Source: Temnothorax longispinosus
Lineage: Eukaryota > Arthropoda > Insecta > Hymenoptera > Formicidae
Direction of reading: 5' to 3'
Assembly (NCBI RefSeq): GCF_030848805.1
Contig: NC_092365.1
Span: 2,418,001 to 2,482,000 of the forward strand
Length of the DNA: 64,000 nucleotides
Part shown: piece after piece, positions 21,667-33,088 of the stretch
Position numbering within the stretch: the stretch's first letter is position 1
Layout of the letters: every line of letters begins with the position of its first letter
Position numbers and translations under genes: made by a program
The notes under the pieces: model-generated
The model's database searches: none
What the model was told of the DNA's origin: nothing
Seen by the model: only the letters and a program-made list of their open reading frames with translations

Positions 21667-24600
21667 ATGGGGACGTCGAGCATGGACGAGAACGACACGC
21701 TCGATTTCTGGCGGGACTGGGATCTGAGCAACCTGACCGAGGCTGAGTACCTGAGCAAGGTGCTGGGGGACAAGTACATGCCTCTCAGGCTGGCGATACC
21801 GCTCACGATCGCCTACGTGGTGATCTTCATCACCGGGGTCTTCGGCAATGTCGCCACGTGCACGGTCATCATCCGGAACTCGTCCATGCAGACCGCCACC
21901 AACTACTACCTCTTCAGTCTGGCCATATCTGATCTCACTCTACTCATACTTGGTGAGCGAACAAAGGATGGCACGCAAATGTCGGGATGCAATTGCTTCT
22001 CCGTGTTGCCTTTGTACATAGAAAAGAAAAAGAAGTATCGAATCAAAACTTATATGATCAAATTAACGCGTTTGTTGTTTCGTATATATGCAACAATCTA
22101 TAATATTTTTATAAGAATTTCAATTTTTTTTTTTATTGAACTATATAAAATGACCTTATTCAAGCAAGTTTTCGTCGTTTAGTTTAACACGATATAATCT
22201 CATTTCAAGATTTTCATGTTGAAATTAAATATATTTTCAAATTAAGAATATTCTTTTTTCTGTGCACTTCGAGCGTTATATTTGTAGACCAATATTCCTC
22301 AAATTTTAATCTTAATCAATTGTTTGACGCGATTATACCTCGTTTCTCTCACCAGCGCAGTGAGAACCAGTAAAAAGAAATCATGTTAGTGATGTCTCGA
22401 TTAGGATGATCTTGTCAGATATAATGACTATAATTGCTGATAATAAAACTGTTAATAATTTGTACAAAATAAATATTCTCAACTCAGAGTTTTAAGTAGA
22501 GAAACTGAATTTACAATGTTCTTTTAAAATGTAAAAGAGTATTTTAGTAATAAATAAAGGTAGATAGCATCAGATATAATAGCATCAGATATCTAACATT
22601 CCTAGTGTAAGTTAATACTCGATGCGGAATCAATGTTTAAACAACTTTTAATGGTAGCAAAATGAAAGACGCTCGCAGACGACTTTAATAAAAGAATACC
22701 TCTATAATGTAAAACGAAAGAAATAGGAAACATATATGATACTACATGCTTATTGCTATTTAAATAAAATATGAGCCTTAATAGGATGTTTGCTTAGGTA
22801 TACAAACAAAATCTCTGCCTTCACCTTCTTCAAAATGTCTTTCCTCTTTATCATTCTGAAAATAGCAGATGACATAAATGAAAGATTTAATAAAAAAAAC
22901 CTCTATAATGTAAAACGAAAGAAATAGGAACATGTATGATACTACATGCTTATTGCTATTTAAATAAAATACGAGCCTTAAATAAGATGTTTGCCTAAGT
23001 ATACAAACGAAATCTCTGCCTTCACCTTCTTCAAAATGTCTTTCCTCTTTATCATTCTGAAAATAGCAGATGACATAAATGTAAGATTTAATGGGACACG
23101 GACTAAGCTATTTCGCGTTTCACGCAACTCCGCGTTCTTTGTTCGCGTTTCACATATATTCTTTATCTCGCATAATGCGTAGAATCTTATACGAATTATA
23201 ACGCAAATTATATATTCGCGAGCGGAAAGTTCGTTCCCCCCCCCCCGCTTATCGCTCTCGCTTCAATCGGGGATCGATACAAAGCAACGTCGATGACCGA
23301 ATCGCCTCTGGCTGGCAAATCAACAGCTTGTTAACTGGCACTTCGCTCGCTGATAATGCGATTTTGATAATTGGTAAAGCGATTGATAACGATAGGTGGT
23401 TTGACTAAACCGTTCTCGTTTGGATAATGTGGAATAATAGATATGCCGCGGTGTCGATTTGGTCGAGAACTTGTCTGCAAAATGTATAACTTTCGTCGGA
23501 CTATTCCTAGCGCAGAGTTAAGGTGCAAAAAGGCCTTAATTATGAATGAGGTCAAATGCCATCAGAGGAACAAGTTGGTTCGGATTTAAAGCCGATAGAA
23601 TGACAAAATGGAACCAATCCCTTTAGCGTGGTGACAAATAAAACTGAGAATCCCTAGCAATAGTAGCAATTTACGTAATTTTAACGAACGATATCGATCG
23701 ATGAAAAGTATTGTAAAACTGTAACGCTTCAGTATTATTCGCACATTTTTATCACATTTACAATAGAAATGAAATATTGAATATCAGATAAATATAAGTG
23801 TTCCCTTTGTCAAAGCTGTTGATAAAATACTACGGGGAAACGACTGTAACTGAGAATGTGCTCAAAGATGCAATTAAAATCGTTTTCATCGATACTGCCG
23901 AAGTATTCAGTCGCCAATATATATTTCACATCTATACTCTCTAAATTTGAATCAGTGACTATTCCCTGATTCAGATTTAGAGAGATAAGTAATTTATAAC
24001 TTTGATTAATTTTAACAGTATCATTAGTAACGCTTGACGACGCGAGCGTTTCAAAACACGACGGAGGCGATCTTTCATCAGGATAAATAAAATCAATTAT
24101 TGTGTTATCTGTATTATCGCAATCACATACACAACACACAGCAACTTGCCACGAGATACTCTCCTGCCTTCCTAGCATTGACGCAAGTAGATAAAAGCTT
24201 GAAATTAATCTCCGTTTTAATGTGTACAATCGCGATTGTTATCTGCACGGTGGTCTGTTTGTTCGATGGTAACAACGACGTTCGTATTTACGTCATTGCG
24301 AGGAATCCGCGAGACTGAAAACTTGGATATGATAACAATTCTACGCAAAAGCTCTGAGAGACAGGCTATTGTTGTTCGCTATTTTAAATAGCTCACTATT
24401 TTAATATATGTAACGTACTGCGAGGGAAGTCAATGCCTGTATCGCATAATATATGGACTAATTTGAATAACATCTTGAATAATACCTGAACAGCATTCGG
24501 TGTGCTAAATAAGGATTTAGTAAAAATCCAAAATTTCTAGTATTAAAAACAGACAGGTACAGATAAATATTGATTTCGGTCTCACGAATAAATTAAAACT

Positions 24601-27600
24601 GGCGTGTTCGCTAAAATTGAAATATAGGAATTGTTTGTAAAGAAAAATATCGTAAAAAGTCAGCAGCAGACGTGCAAACTATTCAAACGGTCGGGAATAC
24701 CGAGAGGGATGCGCCACTCACGAGAAGAATTTAATTATAAATCGGTTGTCGGTTCTGGCATGAGAGAGTGAAAGAGAAAGAGACTGAAATAATCACGACC
24801 GCGTGTTCATAGAGTTGACGAGTAAAAAGCGGTTTTGCATCACAATAAAAGATTCCGCGCTTCGTTAGGTGACGAATGTTATTGTATAACATGGGCGTTG
24901 CTTTTAGAAAACGTTAGGCACAATAGGAACGACCGAAGGGTTTCTACTCGAGGAAGCTATACCATTCACGATAAGTTCACATCAACTTCCGATAGTAGGA
25001 ACCGGGTAGTAGGAACTTACGAGGGTTTCGGTGCCCATTTTGAAGCTTTACAAAAAGACGAACGTGCAGGACGACTATACATATCGGATGACTATATTGG
25101 ACAGTTTTCATGCTTTGGGAAATGATTGGAAAGTACAAAATCCGGCTTACATCGCGACGAGAAATACCGAAAAAAGTGCAGTTTTAATGTTTTATTAATA
25201 AAAATTACACCGTGCTTTATTTCCCAATTAATTTCTAATGGACTCTATAAGATGTTATATTACTCTCTTGATGCTTTCGTTTAGAATTTCGTTCTTGCCA
25301 GATTATCGTTAGAAGAACGATCTTTGTATCGTGCGCTAGCAAAAAAATCGCTTAAGAGAATTAATGCAAATTGATAAGTGTTATTATAGATAAGACATTA
25401 ATTTATGGGAACAGAATTGGCCACTGCTTCCTTTTAATCTCTTTCACTTTTCGGTCTCTGTACTCTGATTTCCATTACCTCATACACGTATACGTAAATT
25501 ATATTTATTCATGAGAGTTAAAATATTCATTAGAATTTAAATAGAATTAAAATTTACATTGTAAAATAGTTAAAATCAAAGTAAAGAGAGACAGAAAGAG
25601 AAAAACACATAAAAGGGAGAGAACGAGAAAAAACGTGAAAAGTTGGTACAAAAGCAATAGAAAAAGACTGATGACTTTCCATTAACGATCAGATGACGGA
25701 ATAAAGATTTTTGTTGAAAGACACCATCATTAATTAAAACACAAATATACGAATGGCGTTCATTGAATTTATTCAAGTCACAACAATACGCGACGAATGT
25801 TCAGCTCGTTTTCATAGCGGAGGATAATGCGTGAAAGTTATTTTAATTTGCTCACGGAGTGCGCGCAACCTCGTTAATATTGTCATAATGTGATACGGTA
25901 TGATGCCTTCGCACTAATTACCAGCCAGGCTTAAGTCAGTCGTAAATCTGCTTTTCGGAAAATTAATTTACGCCCGCGCGGAGAAGAGGAGAGAAGAATT
26001 ACGCAAGCGTTTTACTCCAGAGTCGTACGAAACTTTGATGCCGACGTGCATTAAAGTAAATGAAAACGCGGAGAGATTAAAGCAAAAAATCGAGTATCGT
26101 GTCCCTTTGGCGAGAAAGAAAAGCAAAACTTAAAAGTGACACGGCGTGCATATAATTTCTGTATAATTTTTTATTACGGGAAATATATTTAATTAAGCAT
26201 GTGTTTGCATAAGTTTAATTACTTCTAAAAAGATCCAATGAGTATTTTTGGAGCATACAGGATGTTCCAGACTACTTGTATTTTCCTCTACGGAATCTTA
26301 GGCATTTTCGAGTCAATTTATCGAAGATTTAACGAAGCATGCATATAACATTGTTGGAATAATTTTCTAATGATCTATTAAACGCTAATTAATTATTTTA
26401 GGTCTTCCCAATGAGCTGAGCGTGTTCTGGCAGCAATATCCGTGGGCCCTGGGCACGGGGCTTTGCAAAATCCGGGCGTATGTGTCAGAAATGTAAGAAA
26501 TTCCATCTTCCATCTCGTCTGGTCCTTTATTATCGCGCGAAGATATATCTGCATGCTCCATTAAATCCGAGCATCACTTTTCACAGGTCATCCTACGTGT
26601 CGGTTCTCACAATCGTGGCTTTCTCCATGGAAAGGTATTTGGCCATCTGTCATCCGTTGCGCGTCTATTCGATCAGCGGTCTCAGAAGACCGATACAGTT
26701 TATCGTTGCAGCTTGGTCAATTGGAATGGTCTCGGCCATACCGTTCGCGATTTATCCCAAGGTCAATTTCGTCGAATATCCGCCAGGTTAAGCAGACACA
26801 TTAATTTCTTTGCGATTATCGTAAATATCCGATAATTAATTTATTCAAATCTTATAGTCTTTTAATGCTATTTTGCAATCTCAAGTCTTCATTTCTGTTA
26901 AGATCTTGTCAGAATTTTTTCTTGTATGCAACTAGTCCAAAATATTCAAAATTTAATTTCGAATAAAAGTGACAGTTTAGTTCGACCCAACTGGCAGTTT
27001 ATTAAATAGCCATTCTCACACACACAACGTTTCAACGATAGTTTTTGGTCCTTATCAAGTCTAATCTAAGTCATAAATTTAAAATGTGGCTATTCCACGA
27101 AACATCTTAATAGTTATGAAGTTTTGTCTAGAACTATTAAGATGTTTCGTAGAATAGCCATATTTTAAATTTATGACTTAGATTAGACTTGATAAGGACC
27201 AAAAACTATCGTCGAAACGTTGTGTATGTGAGCATTGCTATATTTAATAAATTGCCAGTTGGGTCGAACTAAACTTTCACTTTGTTAATTATTATTACTG
27301 GCGATAAAAGGATTACTTTCTGTTAATTTTGAATGTATTCATAAATCTGAAACTATACAGTTTCAATACACAAATTTATTTAAAATAGTTATATAATTGG
27401 TCTGACCTACGTTCAAACGTTAAGTTACTCTTTTCAGGATCGGGAAATTATTCGGCTGATTCGGCGATTTGCGCGATGCTTCTGCCCGACATGCCAAAAT
27501 ATCCCCTTTACGAACTCAGTTGCATCGTATTCTTTCTGATACCGATGCTCGTGATCCTTGTGGTGTACACAAGGATGGGACTGAAGATCAAAAGCAGTAC

Positions 27601-29303
27601 CAAAGAAACGCTTGGCCCGATACAAGGTTCCTACGTTCACGGCGATCATCGACAAGTTCAAACCAGAAAATCCGTCATCAGAATGCTAAGTACGATAATC
27701 ATCATAATTTTTATTCTCCTTCTAATAATTTAATTGTAGCGATAATTTTTGATGCAGTTATGTAATAAGGAACTATGCGCCATTATAGAAGCGCTAAATT
27801 AAAACGCTCCTATTTTTTCGTAATACTTTACGTGAACAGGAGTTTCTAAAATCGCATATAATATATGGAATTGTATTTGAGAAGATTATAGTTCGATCAT
27901 TATATTTGAGATAACGTTGGCGCAGAATTTTATTTCTACTGTTTTGCGAAATTTTTTCTCTAACGGAAAAAAAAACACTTTTGGCGTTGATTCCGCATTG
28001 CAGAACTGCGCCCAGTTAGAAAGTTGGCAAATGGCTAAGTAGAATTTTATGATCGCACTGTAATTTTTATTGGCAGCAACCAATTCTCGCGTACCTTTCT
28101 CTCTTTTTATTTCCAACATTTTTGTATTAAAAATTTTGGTAAATTAATATAAAAATTTCAGTAATTAAATTTGGCTTTCATAGTCCACTTTTGCTTTTTA
28201 CTCCTTAAGTTTTCAAATTCTCTACGTGATTAATTTCAGGCGCGGTCGTTATCATGTTCTTCCTTTGCTGGGCGCCGTTTCACGCCCAGCGTCTGCTTTA
28301 CATCTACGCACAGGAATCCGATTATTATCCGGACTTAAACCAATGCCTCTACATTGTGAGTGGCTGTCTGTATTACTTCAGCACTACCGTCAATCCAATA
28401 CTCTACAATTTGATGAGCATCAAATACCGCCAAGCATTCATACAAACGATATGCTGCAGAACGAGGAGGCCGACGAGCAAATCTTTAATGGCAAAGGAAT
28501 CTCATCCGCGTAGATGCGACTCCTCGAACGAACGAAGTGTTGTATGCTCTGTCAGGTATGAAAGTTCGATATTTTTCATGCCAGAGATTTAAAAGAATCA
28601 TAGGTGTAATATATATATATAATAACCACATCAATATATCGATGAGTAAAAGCCATAGTGATGTAAGTCAAATTTTTAAAAATATTGACTTGTGTGCATA
28701 AATGTAATTTATATATTGTATTATATTATATATTGTATTATAGATCGCATCTATGCACACGAGTCAATATATCTTAAAAAATTTGACTCGATATGTATAA
28801 GATAAATATAATTTTAATATTATATAATTATCCTATATTTTACAGTAGAACGTATTTGTTAAACACCAATATTTTTTTTAAATTAGACACCAGGTCTGTT
28901 TTCTATTGCTAAACTGGCTGCACTAGTTCAAAGTTTATCTCTTTCCTTCCGATGTAAGTAAGTAAAAAAGACTCTGAACTAGTGCAGCCAATTCAGCTAT
29001 AGAAAACAGATCCTATATATTACAACAATTTTACGTTTTTTCTTTAGGTATACGATTGCTCAAGCCAAAGAGATGTTTTGTTTTACGCCGAGTCGACAGG
29101 AAAGTATAAAGGATATCAACAGAACTAATGGGAATGCAAGCAATTTTTCTCAAAATGCTTACTCGTCACAAAAGGAAGATTCATCTTCGACGTTTCTCTT
29201 TGAACGAGGGCATCTTCTCGCTTACCAGCAGCCTAGCAACGAAAGCACAACGTCCACGAAAAGATCAGAAGATACTGTTTCCATAGCTAAAAGCAGTCTG
29301 TGA
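21667..29303 (+). CDS. Pyrokinin-type neuropeptide receptor A (GPCR), 6 exons
   Basis: Exons: 21667-21952, 26402-26492, 26587-26786, 27438-27689, 28240-28555, 29048-29303, all GT-AG, giving 466 aa. It is a rhodopsin-class receptor of the pyrokinin/PBAN/Capa (neuromedin U-like) group, plasma membrane, expected to couple through Gq. Seen: N-glycosylation sites NDT and NLT before TM1; TM1 GVFGN; TM2 NYYLFSLAISDL; the block LPNELSVFWQQYPW; TM3 cysteine in GLCKIRAYVSE; E141-R142-Y143; second-loop cysteine in SAICAMLLP; TM6 C286-W-A-P289; TM7 N328-P329-I-L-Y. The C-terminal tail is Ser-rich and ends KSSL, a possible class I PDZ ligand. Start ATG 21667 is chosen as the first ATG of the frame; 21682 is possible. 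Same intron positions and phases as receptor B. Pyrokinin versus Capa ligand cannot be decided from sequence alone. Confidence 0.92.
22684..23091. repeat. 201-bp tandem duplication
   Basis: Two direct copies with period 201 bp; for example cctctataatgtaaaacg occurs at 22699 and 22900. They differ by only a handful of substitutions and indels, so the duplication is recent. It is intronic and not coding. Confidence 0.85.
23937..23984. repeat. 47-bp palindrome family, copy 1
   Basis: Arms ctctctaaatttgaatcag and ctgattcagatttagagag (19 nt, one mismatch) flank a 10-nt spacer. Close copies occur at 46206-46252 and, in part, at 62031. It is therefore a dispersed element rather than a chance hairpin. 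Confidence 0.75.
26966..27283. mobile_element. Large near-perfect inverted repeat in receptor A intron 3
   Basis: Arms 26966-27115 and 27132-27283, about 150 nt each, are near-perfect reverse complements with a 16-nt spacer. Outer ends read aaagtga and tcacttt. The arms carry gataaggaccaaaaactat and aaacgttgtgt blocks that look like the end of a longer transposon. It may be a fold-back element or a head-to-head pair of truncated copies. In the transcript it would form a very long hairpin. Confidence 0.8.
28891..29013. mobile_element. MITE family 1, copy 2 (receptor A intron 5)
   Basis: The 123-bp element starts aggtctgttttctattgct and ends gaaaacagatcct, with the inner block ctgcactagttca/tgaactagtgcag. 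It matches the element at 2333-2453 along its whole length. It lies 34 nt before the splice acceptor of the last exon of receptor A. Confidence 0.75.
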
Positions 29304-29355
29304 TCTATTTTCATTCGCTTTTATTTAGATAAACAGATATAATGCGCATGTTGTA

Positions 29356-29498
29356 AATAAAACTGTAGACAGTTTGAGGTATCGATTATAAGCGCGAGAG
29401 GCTTTACTATATTGTAAATAGGTAGATAGCCCGAATTATTTTTTTTTATCGATTATAATGCGTCAAAATTTATTTTATACTATTTATTCGAGAATAAA
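29356..29498 (+). terminator. Poly(A) signals of receptor A
   Basis: AATAAA occurs at 29356-29361 and again at 29493-29498, 53 and 190 nt after the stop codon. The second is followed by a T-rich stretch (tgatgtttattttacg), which favours it. Confidence 0.45.
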
Positions 29499-30436
29499 GT
29501 TTTACACATATTATGCCTGATGTTTATTTTACGCGTTCGTGAATTTATGCAATTTTAGAACACAAATGTGTTAGGCCCCGCCATGAAAATAATAATTTTC
29601 GTCAAAATGCTGATACGATTATTTCCATACGAATCGTGATATGCTTTACATCGGCGAGCTATACTTTAATAAAGATAAATTTGCAGTAATAATGATTCAA
29701 GTGAGTTTTTAATAAAAAGCTCCATTGTCAATCCAACTCATTTCAGCAGTAATATTATCAGCTTGTTCCCGATCAATTCTCGACATGTAACGCGTATTTT
29801 CTTTTTTGCACAAATAAAACGTTACTTGTAGCAATTAATATCTTTCTACACAAAGAAAATAATATTCCTTTATATCGATTTTTTTAATATCTTCTCTAAT
29901 TTACAATACCTCGCTTTATTTAATTTCCCAAGTTTTGCATAACAGATAGACGTATTCAAGCAATAATTTCTTTGCATTATATTCAAGTGACGTAGCTCAT
30001 GCATTTATTTCAATTGAAATGAGATGCGTATTATATGCATAACGTAGCACCCTCCTTTGCTTTTTCGCCTCTCGACGTCAATAAGAACTTGGAGAATATT
30101 CAGCGCCGTGCAATTATTTACACATCCGTAGCTTTAAAGTCGCGTAGACAAGTCGTGAATGATGACTTTTTGCTATATATATAAAGCAACTTAAGATATG
30201 AGAAACCGGTATAATCTGTGTACATTCATTTTCCCCACGCTCAAAAGACGTCTCGCGTCTCAAAGATAATCAGAAATTCTTAATGCTAGGAGACCTTCTG
30301 CTAAATTAGATTTCTAGGATCACTTGATATCCCCGTCACACTTGGATTTTCATTGAATTTCAAGTAAATTCATTGTACATACGTACCTATATTAAACAAA
30401 TAATAATAAGTTCTAGTTCTAATTCGGCTATATATA

Positions 30437-30560
30437 AGGTCTGTTTTTTGTTTTAACTAAACTTCTTACACTGTTTATCTTTTCTCTTTTTCTCTCTAAT
30501 GTGGAGTGAAAAGGAGGAAAGATGAACGGTATAAAAAATTCATCACCAAGAACAGATCTG
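30437..30560. mobile_element. MITE family 1, diverged copy 3
   Basis: It starts aggtctgttttttg and ends aagaacagatc, with inner arms actgtttatctttt / agatgaacggt and a central aatgtggagt also found in copy 1. The ctgcactagttcag block is lost. It is probably an older or sister-family member. Confidence 0.5.
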
Positions 30561-31989
30561 TAGAGTCGGTCGAAATATATCAGAGGTCCTTCCCTTAGGA
30601 TTAAAACCAAGAGTCTCCTAGAATGAAAATTATCCGGAAAAAATCTAGATTCTTTCCTTGATAAAGAAAAAATCCGATCGTGCGAACAATATGTTAACGT
30701 CACATTGTACGTATAAGATAATAATTTACTCTATTGTTATGAAATATATCGTTTATTTCTGTTGCCGCCCTAAGCTTCTATGGATAGATTAATTTCCGTC
30801 TTGAATCGAAGAGGCTTGGATCAATCGGTTTCTTGCATTCGGCGAAAGCTGCACTAAATAGATTTATTACAACCGTTGGCTATATTTTACACGACCATTA
30901 ATCATGCACGACTGCATAGACCGTAGGGGAGCTTCCGTGTTTGGTTCCGCTTTCCGGTAACAAATTGCTAACGTCTTAATTATAAATGAAGTGTACACGT
31001 GGCGTCTCGTACATATTTCAGTTAATACTAATTGCAAATCGATTTTTCTTTATCGAGAATTTAGTGGGATGTAGAATCTCTCCATCTATAAATTTTTAAT
31101 TTTAAACATTCCTGGAAATAAAACTTTAAGTTTTGAAAAAATAAAATCCTTTTAGTGCCACTTTTGCCAGTGTTTCCATAACTGCTGGAAAAAGGCGTAA
31201 AAGTTGTCTCAAATTTCATGAAGAGAGGCTGAAGGTAAATACTTGTGTATCAACAAATTTCTTACCTAAGAGCAACATACGAGCAAAAATAATTTATACG
31301 GTTGTTTTCGTTCCCGATTACAATAATTAAGTTATAAAGCATAAAAGTACCAACAAACACTCAAATTAAATTACAAAAGTTTAGAAGAAAATGTGTCAGA
31401 GCTCGAAAAAACCTCTTCGACAAATACGGACGCATTGTGATCTCACATTATCGTATGTACTATTAAATATATCATAATATTTTTATTTCAATAAAAATTG
31501 AGAAAATTCTTATAGAAATTAGCTTTAAACTCGTTTCCAAAAGTGTTATGCCGAAAGAAAAAATTCGCGAAAAATCTACGTTGCTTATTCCAAACAAATT
31601 TCTTGAACGCAAGGCTACAAGATTTAGTTCTTTTGAGCTGTTAAACAATGCATAAAACTACGATAACAAAAATGTGAAATTATATATACAATCGTTATCG
31701 ATCACTATCGCCGTTATAAAACAATATATTTTTGATACCAATCGTAAGATTTGTACTATGCCGAGGAGACGACATTATCGTGACATTTCCTTCGCGGTGA
31801 CATTTGCAACACCCATTAAATCTGACATTCAAATACAAACAAGCCCCTTACGAATGGATTCTCACAAAGAAAACGTCGAATTAGCGAAGTTTCAGACGCG
31901 TCGTAATCATATATTAGGACCGGGGAACATGCTACCGTTTCGTAAACGATCGATGAAGATTTATTCCGAATTGCTAGCTGAAAGTTAAC

Positions 31990-32068
31990 TAAGCCTTAAG
32001 AAATTGATCAATCACATTCGAATTTGAGGAAAATAATCGACTGTGATTGGTCAATTTCTTAAGGCTTA
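31990..32068. repeat. 27-nt inverted repeat (hairpin)
   Basis: Arms 31990-32016 and 32042-32068 match in 26 of 27 positions (taagccttaagaaattga core), separated by 25 nt. It begins right after the stop of a short open frame and may be a small fold-back element. Confidence 0.6.
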
Positions 32069-32243
32069 GGGCTTAAAACACCTATTGTAGACCCGGATTA
32101 AACGTAAAGTCATGAAAAGCTATCGTGTCGATACGTGACGATACGAACGTATAGTTACGTATATACGGTTTTCTCTGCCTTGCTTTACGTCTATGACTAC
32201 GATAGACGTAAGAGCCTATATTTCGTTCTCTGCCATCAGCCTT

Positions 32244-32373
32244 AGGACCAAAGCACATAACATGACGTAGCGATATACGACGGTCGTAGTCCCCGACCTG
32301 ACAGATCAGGATACGCCAAAGCTTGTGCGTTACTTACGTCCACGACTACGATTGTCACACGTGCTTTGGCCCT
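32244..32373. mobile_element. Small TIR element candidate, 130 bp
   Basis: Ends aggaccaaagcac and gtgctttggccct are inverted repeats with one mismatch. Subterminal cgtagtc/gactacg blocks are also inverted. No coding capacity; target duplication unclear. Confidence 0.45.
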
Positions 32374-32731
32374 TACTCTTAAATCGTAAGCAGTAACTGC
32401 GCAATTATGGCAACAGTAATGTGTGCCGCCTACAATTCTGCTGCGAATACTTGTTTATATATAATACCCCGAGGTAATACGCAAAAATCTCATTTGTGCA
32501 AATTTCACGAATGCAGAAGAAGATACGGGTCGCGGATTGCCGCAAGTAAAATAAGAGGGTACTTTCCGGCGCGCCGTAACATCTTATCTCTCTTAGAAAT
32601 GGCCGCATTACTTTGCGTCACGCTTTCCTTACCTCTTCATATTTTTCCGGTCTAGTTAATTATCCAGAAGGGGAAAGTGTCGTTTTATAAATTTAACAAA
32701 TCCGAAAAATGCTGTGACTAAGAGTGTCTTG

Positions 32732-33088
32732 TAGTGTTGGGACTACCCGAATATCTGAATAATGACGTCATAACATATTCGTGTAATCCATTATTTGAAT
32801 ATTCGAATAAAATCCGAATATTCAAGAAAACTATAAAATTGTTCTAAATGCAGAAGTAGAAAATAATTAATTTAAAAAAAACCACTTATATATTTACTTT
32901 TCGGGATTTTAACAATAATTACTGTATGTTAGATTGATTTCTGTTTCGTTCAATATCCGGACTATTCGAATTATATCGAGATCCGAATTATCGAATTTCA
33001 AATATTTGGATTATTCCTTCATTATTTTTCTCTTCAAATATCCGGATGTTTGAAAAATAAAATAATTTGGATTATCCGTCCAGCATTA
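32732..33088. mobile_element. Non-autonomous hAT-like element candidate
   Basis: The left end tagtgttgggacta and the reverse complement of the right end, taatgctggacgga, match in 9 of 14 positions and resemble hAT termini (CAGTGTTGG-type). Flanking 8-mers gtgtcttg (32724-32731) and atatcttg (33089-33096) match in 6 of 8, as expected of an aged 8-bp hAT target duplication. The interior is AT-rich with repeated cgaatat/atccga words. No transposase is present. Confidence 0.45.

Larger units (their letters stand above)
21953..26401 (+). other. Intron 1 of receptor A (4.4 kb)
   Basis: GTGAGC donor and TTTTAG acceptor, phase 1. It contains a 201-bp tandem duplication (22684-23091), a run of 12 to 13 C residues near 23235, and one copy of the 47-bp palindrome family (23937-23984). 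The latter lies inside a 139-codon minus-strand open frame (23810-24229) that I do not accept as a gene. The rest shows no recognisable feature. Confidence 0.6.

Noticed and set aside
24835..25125. 96-codon frame in receptor A intron 1
   Set aside because: It has no ATG near its start (opens at TTG), no similarity that I recognise, and lies inside an intron.
31674..31988. 104-codon plus-strand frame (MPRRRHYRD internal start)
   Set aside because: No recognisable domain, no splice or promoter support, and it borders an inverted repeat; length is possible by chance. Transcript evidence would change this.
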